The notes: generated from the letters alone by a model not told the origin. Positions 43,301-56,161 are shown, counted from the stretch's first letter. The stretch: 64,000 nucleotides of DNA from Membranipora membranacea (GCA_914767715.1 OU612075.1:18848001-18912000), one strand, 5' to 3'. Numbers and translations: made by a program.

Positions 43301-46290
43301 ATTCATGTCATCAAAGACAAGTTATTATGAGATGAATTTGTTTATTGTTCAATGATAAATATCATGCAGCAAAATGAAGAAGCTTGAGAGAAAACATCAT
43401 AACAAACACAAATAAGTAATAAAGGTAAAAAAATATATGTTGGACCCGATCCCATCACATTTCCTGCCCACATCTTGCCTTGAGAGGAACAATTAAAAAT
43501 CGTTTCTAACATAATGGCAACTGATACATGGTCTGAGAAGCTAGCATAATATTCCATTCCTTCAGCGCCCTATTTTGAGACAAAATGTTCTGGACATGAT
43601 ACAAGAGAGTCATTGTGGTTATGCTCAATATTCTGCATAATGCTTCATGATGCTTCATACACAACTTTCAGTGCGCTATTGACGGAGGATATACACAATG
43701 GGTGACAGTTGGGTCTTGTTCTGAGACATGTGGAACAGGAAGGCAAACAAGACAGAGGACTTGTACTAATCCTGCTCCTCAGTTTGGTGGAGCTGACTGT
43801 TCATCATTAGGGTTGGCCATAGAAACAACCTTTCTGTGTGAGACAGGTGTTGAGGTAAGTAATTCTGTCCCAAGGATTTCAAAGTCACTTTTTCTGCAGT
43901 GAGACTGTTGTAACTCAGAAGAAATAACTGAATGAAGCTGCATAAAAAAATTCAGTTGAAAATTTTTAAATTTTGTCAACTAGCTTAACTCGGAAAAATT
44001 AGTTCGGTTGCAACAAACACTTTCATCACACACTTTCCAGTGTCCAGTGATAGGAGGGTATACACAGTGGTCTCAGGGTGCATGCTCTGTCACTTGTGGG
44101 CCCGGAATGGCAACAAGAACTAGGACATGCACAATGCCATCGCCTTTGAATAATGGGGCAACATGTCCGGGGCCAGCCGGCGAAACGACTACTTGCTTCA
44201 CAACGACTGTAAGTTCACATTATATTTACAGCAGGGTCATCGAGAAATAAATTTAGGGAAAACATCAGATAGAGCTCACTGTATGACAAGTGTAAAACAA
44301 TTTGAGCTACGAAAGATTCACCACCTTAATATGAAAAATAATCTTTATCCATGTCAACGGCTTTTACTCATAATTTTATTTTGATGAAATCATGCCAAAT
44401 GTTTGAGCATTGAGATTGTGACAACTCGAACATCATATTCCAGTGCGATGTCGACGGTATGTGGGGAAGCTGGCAGGATGGAACTTGCTCTGATACATGC
44501 GGAGCTGGTAGTAAAACTGACACCAGAATGTGTAATAACCCAGCTAAAGTTGGATCTTGACTAGCATGTGTGGGGTCAGCTGCCCGTACTGTATCATGTG
44601 ATCTGGGTATTGTAAGTTTATCATTATGTTTCCTTCACAGTAGCACAGACTTTTTATTCCTATCTATCTCAATTAAAAACAATATGCAGTTTTTCAGCTT
44701 CTTTTTATTCATGATATTACTTTGATTTTACTTTGCAGTGCAACGTCAATGGAGGATGGAGTGTATGGGCAAATGGAGCTTGCAGCGTCACATGTGGATC
44801 AGGAACCCTAACCAGAACTAGATCATGCTCTTCCCCTCCAAAGGCAGGTACTGGAGCTGATTGCCCAGGATTATCCACAGAAACAATGGCATGCACAAGA
44901 TCAGTAAGTATAACATACTCCGTAGTCCATACTTGAGATCATAATGAAAAATTCAGAGCACAAAACATGGACATGAAAACACATGGTTGGTGTACAAAAT
45001 GATGTTACACTAGGAAGCTTTATTGACAAGTATCATAACCATAGTTTCGGATTCAGGGGAAACTCAATTTGTCAGTGATTGAGGAGGCATTCAATGATCG
45101 CAAAAGGCAGAGGAATTTCTTCACACAGTGTAAAAGGCCTATCTGCAATCTGTTTTAGATACATTTGATTCCAACCTATTCAGTTATAACAAAAATATGG
45201 CTTTCATTACAATGTGCTGTGTGCTTGGATCTAGATATTTTCTTTCATGAATGGTCCTGAGATGTATTGAATAAAAAATCATTTGATCAGATAAAATAAT
45301 CAATATAAATATATCGAATGTTGCTCTCTATCTGATACAGTGTGATGGAAACTGGAGTAATTATGGCGATTATAGCACTTGCTCAAAGCCTTGTGGTGGT
45401 GGAACAAGAACACAAACTTGGACTTGCACCAACCCTGCCCCAATAGCAGGTGGAAGCACTTGCCCAGGAAGTGATACACAGAGTGCATCATGCAATACTC
45501 AGGTTTGTGCTTATATCAGCATCATTGTGTACTTTGGAATTGCATGAATATCAATGACACACTATTACCATAACTGTTATTATGTCAGCCAGATCATAAA
45601 TTGAAATTCATTTGACTTTTAATACATATTATGCATGTACCTAAATATGAATCGATATATATTTAACATGTACTAGAGGAAACTAAGCTAGGTCTTGCAG
45701 GGGCATTGATTGATATAAACTTTAATTATTTACCCCACAGGTATGCGCAGGTGGTGGTAGCTCTCCAGGAACTGGTAGAGGTGGCTGCAGATCATCCTCG
45801 GGAAGATGCTCAGTAACATGTGGTACAGGGACTAGAGAAGTCAAGACACTGTGTAGCGGAAGCGGAGTGTTCGAAACTACATTTGTGGACTGTAATACAC
45901 CGGTGAGTGAATATGGCAGAATATGAAGGTGGTTTAAACATTCAAAATGTGAAATTTAATTCAATAATTCTTTACAGACACTAGCAAAGCAATTACACAT
46001 AACGTTAACCAAATAAATATATATATATAACAAGATAATGAAGGTGTGGTTAATTTCACCACCCGAGATTACCCACGCATTTTATCAATTTTTACTTTAC
46101 CGTTACTGGCCCTACTTCATTTACCACATCCTTTGCACCTCTAGTGTGTGCGTATAATGAGAGAGTCTGCCAACAGGGTACACGATGCTGTCCCCGGCGT
46201 AACAGAGGCCAAAATAAAAACGCTGGTAGAAAAAACAATCGTAAACGAAACAAGAACCAAGGTAAAAGGGTCCAGAAGAGGAAAGGATAG
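40314..46290 (+). pseudogene. TSP1-repeat gene, copy B (disrupted)
   Basis: Exons: 40314-40341 and 40813-40857 (signal peptide MAWNLLVAVGIAVICLTVSA), U1 41412-41585, U2 41777-41937, T1 42161-42340, T2 42791-42959, T3 from about 43124, T4 43672-43854, T5 44041-44208, T6 44444-44611, T7 44739-44903, T8 45341-45502, T9 45741-45902, tail ending TAG 46290. By eye it is about 95% identical to copy A, introns included. Defects: exon 3 deleted (junction near 41126), TAA at 41513-41515 in U1, a 2-nt insertion and further slip in T2, T3 without its acceptor and first codons, TGA at 44558-44560 in T6, T10 and the last acceptor deleted. T1, T4, T5, T7 and T9 are intact. A and B are broken at different places, so they decayed separately. 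Confidence 0.75.
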
Positions 46291-49200
46291 AGTCTTGTTA
46301 AGAAAAGACAAATGTTCCCATCAGACGCAGCAAACCGTCATAGGGCTCATTGAAGATAACTTAACTATAAACATTTCATTTTAACAACTGTCTAAACAAC
46401 CATCAACTATTTTACTATATTGGAAAAATTGTCGTTGAAGCCATTGGAGATAACTGAAGTTTACATTTATTTTTACAACAACTTTTGAAACAGCACTCAA
46501 CTATGATTTTGAAACATTGCTTAGCTATTAATTTACTGCCATTCCGGTGACTTGCATCGGCAGTGATTGACAATTGTCGTGTGACAATTATTAATACAGA
46601 CTGATCAAGATTACAAATGGAATTGTTAAACAACCAACAACCATTTTATAACATGCAATAGGTTTCGGATGACATTTCCTTGTCAAAAATATATTTTATA
46701 AGAAATAAAAAATTTGTTGTAAAATCTGTGATAGCCTTCTCAGAAACAAACATATGTGAGCGATGCTTTTAGACATTAGACAGACAGGATAATAGTTGTC
46801 AAGTAAAGTCAATTCATCCGAGAGAAGTTCATGATAGCTTGCATTTACACATGGTGGGCTGTCTTGGGAGTATATACAGTGTAATGAGGGTGAGTAACTA
46901 GTAGGAGGATGGGGCGCGTGGATAAACGGAGCTTGCAGTGATTCATGTGGATCAGGAACTCTGACCAGAACTAGAACCTGCTCTAACCCTCCAAAGGCCA
47001 ATACTGGAGCTGTTGGTCAAGGATTATCCACAGATACAATGACATGCAAAAATCCAGTGAGTTTATTTTACACCATACTAGGATACAGACACCTGACAGC
47101 GACACTGTGATGACATCAGTCAAGTAACTAAGATTTTCATTTGGCTAAATGCACCACTCAGCCACATTGATACACTAGTATTGGAGTGATCACAAAATTG
47201 TGGTGGGTAAGATAAGATACCGCACAAATCTAACCACATCTTTCAATTACATCCTGAGGCTACCAAAGTTACAATGAAAGAAACTTTGTCAATGCCAGAT
47301 AAATAGCGGAATCGATGAAGACAAGCGAGTGTCCCATATCTTTGTAAACATAGTTGTTTTCATCCCGGATAACATTTACAAGGCCATTGCATCAATTGTT
47401 CATGTAAATTTGAAGGGCTATTGAAAATAGGATATCCCAATGATCTTGTTGCCAAAACCAAAATTCTCTATTATATTGTAATATAATTGAAACCATTTTT
47501 AAAAAGATTTGAATAAATCTCAAAAATTTTCTGTGTATTGTTTTATGCGCCAAAATCACTATAGTTTGGAGTTGTATACCCTCGTTTTTGTATTTTCATT
47601 TTGTCTTTCAGGATAATAGTTGTCAAGTAAAGTCAAGTCATGCGAGAAAAGTTCATGATAGCTTGCATTTACACATGGTGGGCTGTCTTGGGAGTATATA
47701 CAGTGTAATGAGGGTGAGTAAATAGCAGCTATTCTTAAATTTAGCTATTTCGACCAAGTGCGAAATTGAGAAATTTTCTCTTGTGAATACTGTCTTCCTC
47801 TTCCTCTCACTTGACAAGCTCCATGTTCTCATACTTTGAATTCATTTCCTTTTGTTTTCTTGGTAAAATCTATTCATTCTACTTGTCACGAGTCACCTGT
47901 CTGGTGAAAGAGTTTTCCTTGACCTTTTCATGACACTTAGTTGGATCAACATTGCCAGTAAGACTTATGATGACATAATTTGCATGATTTTTTATCCAGT
48001 TCACAAACAACACCAGATCTTGACATATTATTTGACTAGTCAATGATCCCGGAACAAAAAGATAGTGGTTTTGTTAAAAAATGAGATGGTAAAAGTATTT
48101 GATTGAGGAAATGTTCGCCTTTTTGCCTAGGATTTAAATAGTGTAACCTCATCACCTTAAAATCTTGTCTTAGCTAGTGAATATTGGCATCAGCTAACAT
48201 CAATTCACTCCAAACTTATCTCATCTTATCAACTTATCTCTATTTCATAAGTAATATTCAAAATCATTCCTTTGACCAGCACAATCATGTTGAGCTCTGC
48301 CAACGTTCTGTTTAGCAAGGTGCTTGCAAATATATGCACATTTCCCTTCACCATTTTTGTCAATCATCACCGCTCCTGGCAGTGTTACAATATTTACACT
48401 ACCAAGATGGCAAGGCTCAGCTGTTCTATGCTAACCATAGAGTGTGTCTTGCATACTTTATTCGGACATCCATGTTATGGCATCAATTTGATGTCATATT
48501 AATAAAAACAAACCCACTTAGCTATAGTTGAAACAGCCATTAGGAATGACGGCTGCAGCCTGTGATGTATACTTTACTGATTATCGTACGAAAAAAACCA
48601 GGATGCACTACTGGTAAGATTATAGATAAATTTATTAATTACTTTGTTAACGGATACTTGATTAACTAATTTCTGTAATGCGAAAGTTCTGGGAAGGAAT
48701 TAACCACACATATGTGGAAAACTAGAAATAAAATTAGATTAGGGTACTTGGGTAAAGTTGAGTAGCATGTTCTTGTTATCCAGTTTGTGATGACCCAGTT
48801 AAAATGTTATTATCAATTTTCAAAAAGCTCCCCCTCTCCCAATTATCAGCAATCCTTAATCTAAATATTCCCCTATGTGGCTATGCCTGCACAGGCCTAG
48901 TGGTATACTGGGCTCATCTGCGTAGATGATTGTTTCAATTTTATAATTGAAATTGTATTATTTCTATGATGATTTTTGATGTCCACAACTAAGAAACCAG
49001 TGCCAAAATATGGCAAGCTTGGAGGTAAGATAAAATCATACTAGAACTACATCTAAAGCCCCACCCTGTTTCCTAGGGAACGGCCAACAACAAACATGAA
49101 TCAAGACTATTAGCTGTAATTTGTTAATCTTGCAGCCCAATTTTATTAATTGGATAATGCAAGTTTGTGACACCACTCAATGCAAGGGTATATTTCTAAT

Positions 49201-49332
49201 CAATTAAGGTTGGATTATACAAACCAATTGATTTCAGAGGTTTTTTAATCTCTTTTTATCTCTAATGATCAGCACATGGCCTAGATATTATTTATACAAT
49301 CAGTACGTCAAACATCAAATTGGGATGGTCAG
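46291..49332. other. 3' flank of copy B with a relic TSP1 exon
   Basis: It parallels 37.7-40.2 kb. A relic T7-like exon at 46899-47056 is less decayed than its partner at 38765 (AACGGAGCTTGC kept where copy A has a stop). A block of about 90 bp ending GGGAGTATATACAGTGTAAT occurs twice here (46800-46891 and 47630-47717). An extra 400 bp at about 48793-49190 is absent after copy A and includes CTAGTGGTATACTG, also found at 60823. Confidence 0.6.
46704..46709 (+). terminator. Polyadenylation signal AATAAA of copy B
   Basis: It corresponds to the copy A signal at 38146 and is embedded in the same flanking sequence. Confidence 0.45.
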
Positions 49333-49340
49333 TATAAAAT
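49333..49340 (+). promoter_or_regulatory. Orphan TATA box of a lost family copy
   Basis: TATAAAAT sits in the same context as the copy B promoter (CAGTACGTCAAACATCAAAT precedes both). Three bases later the sequence switches to the 640-bp dispersed repeat, so this promoter no longer has a gene. Confidence 0.55.
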
Positions 49341-49343
49341 AAA

Positions 49344-49987
49344 ATAGAAATTGTGCACTAGAGCACTTTTACCCAACCAAGAGGATTATTTCGTGAGACT
49401 ATCAGCAGTAGCAATCCCTGAGTTAAGGCTTTTTAGTGAATCGCTTCATCAGAATCTTTTTATCAAGATAGCCAGTGACTGCAGGCATAGGCTGCATACT
49501 TAGGTCCCTGAGAGGCAGCCGTCGCAGTATAGACATTTGAGCCAACTGAAGGACAATTTTTAGATGGTGCTACAGGATTTTTATGATATTCAATGTTATT
49601 TTTTACCAGAGCTTGCCAACTGTTGTATGTAATACCCTGGGGTATTTCAACAGTTTAATACAAATTAAGCTGTTATCTGTGATGTAAAGATTAGCACCAC
49701 TACCACATGAAAATGTTTTGTAATAATCTTTTTCCAACACAACATTATCACCTTAACCCACCCAAACATTCTCTGACAAAGTGTATCAATATAAAACTTA
49801 TCTTAAAAGGTTAATAATAATGATTTGGGAGAGAAGTGCTCAAGTGATACAGTTGGAATAAAACATAAATAAATGTAAATAAATAAGTATAATAAAATAA
49901 ATAATGGAATATAAATGAAGTATTAAGACCCATCGCCCTCCGCCTCTACGATAGTACCCCACAGGATGAACATTTTCATGGGAGTTT
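49344..49987. mobile_element. Dispersed 640-bp repeat, copy 1
   Basis: It is nearly identical to 56162-56804. It starts AGAAATTGTGCACTAGAGCA and ends AACATTTTCATGGGAGTTT. It has no coding capacity, terminal inverted repeat or clear target duplication, so the class is unknown. It is inserted directly after an orphan TATA box. Confidence 0.75.
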
Positions 49988-50311
49988 TGTAATGCATATA
50001 GATACAGGCCAAGCAACTGGCAGTGTCAGTGTCTTTTTTAATTTTCCTATTACAACAGTAATTTCATTTCAAATACCTAATTGGATCAGGATATGCTTTG
50101 GTGGGTTCTTCCACAAGCACTGCAGTGTGTGATATTGCTACTGTCATTCTATTATAATGTTGCTATCAAAATACCTGATAATATATTTTATCATCACTTA
50201 TTATTAATTTATTTTGCAAGTAGCTTAAACTGGAATGTTCATAAAGTTTTGTGAAGTTGTCTTGAGGCTCAGTAGTTTCTAATTTATGAAAGTGTTCATT
50301 TCATACTGCAG

Positions 50312-50463
50312 TGTAGTGTTGATGGTGCATTGAGTACATCGGTATCACATGTTGTATAGGAACTCAAACCAAAACTAGAACCTTTGCCAATCCTACCAAG
50401 GCAGGTGCTGGATCTGATTGCACAAGATCAGTTATAGAACCAAACTGTCCATGTACACAAACA
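50312..50463 (+). pseudogene. Relic TSP1 exon
   Basis: It begins after ACTGCAG with TGTAGTGTTGATGGTGC, which resembles exon T7, and keeps CCAAGGCAGGTGCTGG and a GTAAAC donor. It lacks the Trp motif and has a TAG in the reading frame. It may be a remnant of the copy that owned the orphan promoter at 49333. Confidence 0.5.
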
Positions 50464-52247
50464 GTAAACAAAACTTACTGAATACTGTTGCAAGGGTTTA
50501 AGATAGAAGATTCACGTTGTGCAGAATTTGGCTTATGCCGGGCATTCAAAATAATTTTAGCAAGGGAGATCTGTCTCAATCTGTACTTTCAATTTTTGCG
50601 TGACAGTGTAGATATACTGAAGTCAGAACTTTTGGTACTTCATTGGCCCAGCATGAAAACCGAACATTGCTACTCATTGTGATCAAAGTATGCCTTGGTT
50701 AGCAGTTAGACATATTGGGTCAATATCCTGTGGAAACTCAAACCAGGAAAAGAACAAGCCTTTCAAAATCCAAAACAAGCAACAAAGGTTATGAAAAAAA
50801 CATCTGCGCCTGCCCGAAATGATGATGTTGTCGAACCTGGAATGAGGTTGGTCAATTTGGATGATGCTCAAAGTGTTGTTGAGGTGAGGGACAAATGTGA
50901 ACAGGTTATTGCACCAAGTCAGTGACAACAGAAGGTGCAAACAATTGACTAAGACCTGCTAGTTATGCAAAACTGAGAACTTTTTATTCTGGAAGAATGC
51001 AGCTCAGCCAAACCAACTTTCCAATGAAATATTACTTATCTCGCAAATCTCGCTCCAAAGAGTGTATGAAAGATTTACTACCAATAAATGCTAAATCAAG
51101 TTTGTCTAAGACACCTGAATATTGTAGGCGCCATAATATTCCTGTATTCTGACTAATTTGCTCTATGACCTATCTAAGATCCCCTCTTATGACAGAACCA
51201 GACAAGATTACCTGAAGACATTTCATCCTAAATGAGGAGGTTGCAACCTGACCACGATACGAAACGGTTGTGGTGGCTTCGCGCAGTATAATGAGCATTA
51301 TAATCTTATTCAGATTCAACAAAGTGTTTGACTAAACATGCGCTTTGATTGAGAGATGTAATGGTTGGCTTTTTTACACACTTGTCTAGACATTAAAAAA
51401 TGCATTATCAACAATATTGCTATGGAGTGATTACTAAAATGCCTGACATGAAACTTTCTGTACACAACTTGAAGTTATGTAACCCTGTTTAAGCATTGAA
51501 CAACTCCAGGGATATTTACACATGTCACAAGGAGGGTCATGCCCAACCTGACAATGTGTATACCCTATATTTTTCAAGCTCAGTTAATCCAATTAACCTA
51601 TGTGTTGTTCTGATTGGCTGGGTGGAGAGAACTCAATCTGAACCAACACTTCGGCTATGTTCCAGTTAGATCAGAAATTGATCTCCTTTGTGTATGGGCT
51701 GACATTTGGAGTGACATGTATGAAAAAATGTTGGTTACTGCGGTGTTTTGAAATGTTTACGTTATGACCACAAAACACTCTTATTACTGCTGCAACTCTG
51801 TGTCCCATAATTATCAATATTGAAACTATCCATGATTGTCAACGATAGCTGAGGAAGCTGTCAGGAAAGAACCTGCAATTTTATTTGCTGACAAGGTAGT
51901 AGAACTGACACAAGGGTATGTAACAACCTGGCCCAATGGATCGAGAATTGCATGCGTTGGTTTGTCAGCCGGTACCGTAGGGTACTATCTTGGTACCTTC
52001 GATTCATCATACACTGCCTTAAAATATTTGAAATTTTCCTTGCAGCAGAATCATCACGCAAGTTGTAAGTTTTGCTGTGGCTCAGGTGGTTTCTTATTCA
52101 CCACATTTTCTTATCTCATATATAGCTGTGTAATGCTGGGAGCACACCAAGGTCTATGGCAAATGGAGCTGCTGAAACGGCTCCGAAGACCTTCCCCCCT
52201 CATCAACTTCAACAAATCTACATTACACTATTTCAAAAACTTTTTCA
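50464..52247. other. Intergenic, one unclassified ORF
   Basis: An ORF of about 150 codons at 51836-52288 starts with a polar, protein-like stretch (EEAVRKEPAILFADKVVELT) but then loses character and runs into the retrotransposon. No family or splice pattern was recognised. Nothing else was seen. Confidence 0.3.
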
Positions 52248-54175
52248 TTGAATTGGCATCCTTCGATTGTACAAAGTTCCATGAATGACAGATACGATAC
52301 GGAGCTTATCTTCCAATTCTATTCTATAGCCTATCATAGTTCATCCTTAAAAATATCTGAAAGCCCAGTGATCGCTGAATGTCAATATAGGTATTTTTCT
52401 AGCATTGGTGCTAATCTCAATGAAGAGGCTAAACTATTGTCCAACAAAAGTTACTCAGGCTTTGATAATGATAAAGCTTTCAGTTTTCCAAAATTTGCTT
52501 TTCAAGAAATAACATCGAGTGAGGTGTCTAAATATCTGCACACATTGAAATCACTAAAACTGGGGGATTAAACCAGATCCCTGCCTTTGATTCTGAATCC
52601 ATTGACACATATTGTTAATCTGTGCCGTAAATGTCACGAGTTTCCAGATGTGTGGAAAAAAGCCTTAGTAATTCCAATTTTCAAAAGTGGCAAGAAAAGT
52701 TTGCCAAATAGTTATAGACCAATTTCGCTATTGCCAATACTAAGTAAAGTCCTAGAAAAGATGATAAATTACCAAATTCGTGATTACCTGGAAATTAATG
52801 ATCTAATAGTCTCTCGCCAATTTGGTTTCAGAAATGGAACATCAACTGATCAAATTTTAACTCAACTAGTCAACAAATTTCGTTCCCTGCTGTCAAAGCA
52901 CGAGTCAAAATTTGTCACAGTTTTTGCACTTGATATCCGTAAAGCTTTTGATTGCGTAAACCATAAGATCCTTGCCGGTAAACTGTTAACGAAATTCAAT
53001 TTCCACTCTAATGCGTCAAATTTAATTAAAAATTATCTTTCAAGTCGAGAGCAGGCCATGAAATTTAATGGTTGTGTATCTGAATGCAGTCGAGTTATAA
53101 CTGGTGTGCCGCAGGGGTCTGTACTTGGACCCCTCCTGTTCATCATGTTTATTAACGATCTGATGGAGCTCAAAAATTGTTATCTATATGCTGATGACTG
53201 CCTACTAGTCACCAGTGGGGAAAACCCAGACATTTCCACAAAACTTATGGAAAAAAGCATTCATCAAGCATCCAGTTGGTACAGTAAAAATTGCCTGGTT
53301 CTAAAGAGCGGTAAAACGGATGTCATGACCATTTCTAATAAACGTAACATCAAACCTCCGGAACTTAAATTTAACAATCTCATTTTCAAACAATCTGACA
53401 AAATTAAGTACTTAGGTGTGATTCTTGATAACAAATTAAATTTTAAATCTCATACCAGCAAAATTGAACAAAAACTTTATCCAATAGTCCCCAACTTTCA
53501 ACGTAATAGAAAATTCCTGACACCTAAATTAGCTAAGCTTTGGTACATTGGACTTATACGTTCTAATCTGGAATACAGCTCTCCTGTTTTATTTACCACA
53601 AACGACTATGTCAAAAAAGAATTTTTAAAAATTGAGAATAGATGTTTGAAAATTATAGACTATAACAGTTCTAAAGATAATACTCGAAAGACCTACAACA
53701 TCCCTGTGTTAACTTTGCGTTTCGAATATTTGTATCTGCTAACATTTTATAAAATTGTTAATAGGTTAGTCCAAATAATTGATACCAATCTGCTCCCCGG
53801 GAAATTAACTAGTGAAACTCGGCTTGCTAAAAGTTCTGGGTTTAGACTATCCAAGGAAAATTTTAGATTTGCTTTAGCTAATTTCGGTGCTCAGAAGTTT
53901 AACCAATTACCCAATCATTTTAAGCTGAGTCAATCCCTTGCGTCATTCAAAAATGCCACTCGGAGCCACGTCCTCAAACTTCGCAATTAATGAGTCAGTT
54001 CTTATCATTTCATTTTAGCCTGCTGCTACATTGTTCTAACTTTTCTTTTCCTAGCTATTGTGTATTAACTTGTGTAATGTTTTACTGCTAATTAATGTCT
54101 GCGTGTCCTTTTTATCAATTTTTCTGTTTTCTGGGTACAAGTCCTAAGGACTTATTCTTCTCCAGGATAAACATG
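52248..54175 (+). mobile_element. 5'-truncated non-LTR retrotransposon (CR1/Jockey-like LINE)
   Basis: A pre-RT region (FSSIGANLNEEAKLL...SSEVSKYLHTLKS) and a complete reverse transcriptase are present on the plus strand; no endonuclease domain is found upstream. The join between the two parts near 52565 is broken: the frame reads GD-stop, while the neighbouring frame reads GGLNQIPA, as expected for the family, implying a small indel. The 3' end contains the short hairpin AAGTCCTAAGGACTT near 54139 and then a TA-rich repeat, as in many CR1/L2 elements. An inactive insertion within the TSP1 gene cluster. Confidence 0.85.
52587..53990 (+). CDS. Reverse transcriptase of the LINE
   Basis: 467 codons. 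Visible RT motifs: VIPIFKSG...NSYRPISLLP (about residues 28-50), RQFGFRNGTSTDQ (77-89), motif A ALDIRKAFD (114-122), motif B GVPQGSVLGPLLF (173-185), the catalytic YADD (201-204), the motif D region around KTDVM, and YLGVILD (275-281). The carboxylates D116, D203 and D204 are present, so the domain itself looks intact although the element lacks its 5' part. The ATG at the start is arbitrary; the frame is continuous with sequence just after the upstream break. Confidence 0.85.
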   Translation: MILNPLTHIVNLCRKCHEFPDVWKKALVIPIFKSGKKSLPNSYRPISLLPILSKVLEKMINYQIRDYLEINDLIVSRQFGFRNGTSTDQILTQLVNKFRSLLSKHESKFVTVFALDIRKAFDCVNHKILAGKLLTKFNFHSNASNLIKNYLSSREQAMKFNGCVSECSRVITGVPQGSVLGPLLFIMFINDLMELKNCYLYADDCLLVTSGENPDISTKLMEKSIHQASSWYSKNCLVLKSGKTDVMTISNKRNIKPPELKFNNLIFKQSDKIKYLGVILDNKLNFKSHTSKIEQKLYPIVPNFQRNRKFLTPKLAKLWYIGLIRSNLEYSSPVLFTTNDYVKKEFLKIENRCLKIIDYNSSKDNTRKTYNIPVLTLRFEYLYLLTFYKIVNRLVQIIDTNLLPGKLTSETRLAKSSGFRLSKENFRFALANFGAQKFNQLPNHFKLSQSLASFKNATRSHVLKLRN

Positions 54176-54540
54176 GAATATATATATACATGCACAATGT
54201 ATTTCTAGGCATGTTTTTCGAAAACACTCTTCAGTTTGTCTGCCAAAAAGAAAAGTTTATTTCATTATAAATGAAATATAGCGCGACCCTTTGTCTAAAG
54301 GAAGATGATCTATCAAATATCAGCATTGTGGGTTATTCACAAAATTCAGTATAGTTTTGAGTTATATTCCCTTTCTTTTTTGATTCTTTGAGATATCATG
54401 TGCATAGTCTATTTTGTGTCGCTGTGTTATTTCGCATAAAGAATCAATGTTTGTGAATTGAGAATGTTGCTATACTACCATACAATCAATATAGATAGTT
54501 TGGAAATGCATGCAGAAGAGAGAGAATAGAATACACATTA

Positions 54541-54667
54541 GCTCAAGAGCTCAGATTTTGGCGGGATATCTAATAGAGGCATCTCATTATCAACAACTGG
54601 TGGGGAAAGTAGTTGATAATGTAATGCTACTACCAGCTATCCCGCCACAGTTTGAGCGCTTGAACTG
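54541..54667. mobile_element. MITE-like element, family M1, copy 3
   Basis: Imperfect inverted repeats of about 40 bp: GGCGGGATATCTAATAGAGG on the left against ACCAGCTATCCCGCC on the right. The central hairpin has CATTATCAAC and GTTGATAATG arms. The tail TGCTACTACCAGC matches the other two copies. Confidence 0.55.
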
Positions 54668-54794
54668 AATATGTGTACAAGAATAAATTCACCATGTTTT
54701 TTGATGACCGTGATGACTGACTGTTACACCTAAATATCAAGAAAATTGCTTTTCACTGAAATGTTATGAGATTGAGATATGCTTCATTTATTTG

Positions 54795-54826
54795 AGTTGT
54801 TATATATATATATATATATAAAGTTG

Positions 54827-54860
<34 letters not shown>
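54795..54860. repeat. Two adjacent (TA)n microsatellites
   Basis: Two TA runs, each preceded by GTTGT, suggest a small tandem duplication of the microsatellite and its flank. Confidence 0.9.
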
Positions 54861-54861
<1 letters not shown>

Positions 54862-55644
54862 CATCAATCAATATTGATACTCCATTTCAATACTATAAAA
54901 ACAAACAAATATCAGTTTTGATCGATACTGTATTCAGTTTACTAGTGCTAAGCTTTCATAGATTGGAGTTACATCCCCTTGTCATTTCGATTATATCAAA
55001 GCACTCACTTTATTTAACTAGCCAGGTTATCCAGGACTGCTAAGGAAATATATGAATATCTTTGCAATAAACCAGTATCTATAACAGCTAGTCTTGTAAT
55101 AAGTAGTGCAGGTGAAGCTTCTGTTAAAAAAATGCTTGTATTAGCAAAAATTATGAAGCTGTTTTACTTATAAATTTATTAATTCATCATGACACCTAAA
55201 AACAAACCAAGGTGCATCCACAATTTTTTCTAAGCTGGAAAAATGATCATCCACTTAGTGAACGATGAGAAGAAACCCTACCTTACAAAACACCCTTGAC
55301 CTAAATTTCCTCAAGCCTTTAGAAACACAACCAACCAATGCAACTGACTAAATGCATCTTTTCAGATTGAATTTATGTGTATCATTAATAGACTACGCAC
55401 TTTATTTCATCCATCAGATCCATTGCAAGCAATATACATATGGGACCATGTAGTCCGGTGGCAGCCCCCAAGATCCCAATACCTTTTGCCAAAAGCAAGG
55501 ACCAGCAGATTACTAAATAGTTTTATACCTGTTAGTATTAAGATTTTAAATTACAGAGACATTCCAACACCATCATTGTATTGTCACTGACAATATTACC
55601 AAATAAAATGATCTAATCTAAGAAAAAACCTATTTTGTCACCTC

Positions 55645-55760
55645 CATTTGCGATTTTGGATGGATAAGGTTTGTCAGTTGTACAATGATACCGTTGCGAT
55701 CAGCATGAAAAACTGTACCAGAATGCACTGACAAACCTTCTCCGTGCAAAATCGCAAATG
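55645..55760. mobile_element. 116-bp MITE with 34-bp terminal inverted repeats
   Basis: Arms 55645-55678 and 55727-55760 match at 31 of 34 bases (CATTTGCGATTTTG outer, AGGTTTGTCAGT inner). Its loop TTGCGATCAGCATG recurs near 60032, where only one side of a related element remains. No target duplication is clear. Confidence 0.75.
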
Positions 55761-56024
55761 AAGTTGCATTTCTAGCCACATTTTGCATAGGCTGTCACCG
55801 GACTAATGTATAACTATTCATATTGTATGGATCCCCATGAGCACGATTGTTTTCATAGATGATGATGATGACCAAGTACCGACGAAATAAAATAACGTAA
55901 GATACTGACACAATAATACAATACAAGTTCTACTATTACCTCAGGTCTGTGGAGACTTATTATTAGTAGTGTTTTTCAGTTTAAACGATTAGGTCATAGT
56001 CAATGTAAATGTAAGGTAAGCGTT

Positions 56025-56112
56025 AGATCAAGTTTAATCTATTTGCGTACATTTGGAGTTGCTCACCTTCCACAGGCCAACTCCAAATGTAGGCAACTGG
56101 GACCTTACTTAT
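56025..56112. repeat. Inverted repeat related to the 14645 element
   Basis: ACATTTGGAGTTG and CAACTCCAAATGT are exact inverse arms around a short loop. The outer sequence GATCAAGTTTAATC is shared with the element at 14645-14763. Confidence 0.5.
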
Positions 56113-56161
56113 AGTACATTCTATGTTAACCGAAAGTAAGCTGAAATCTTAGGGAGGAATT

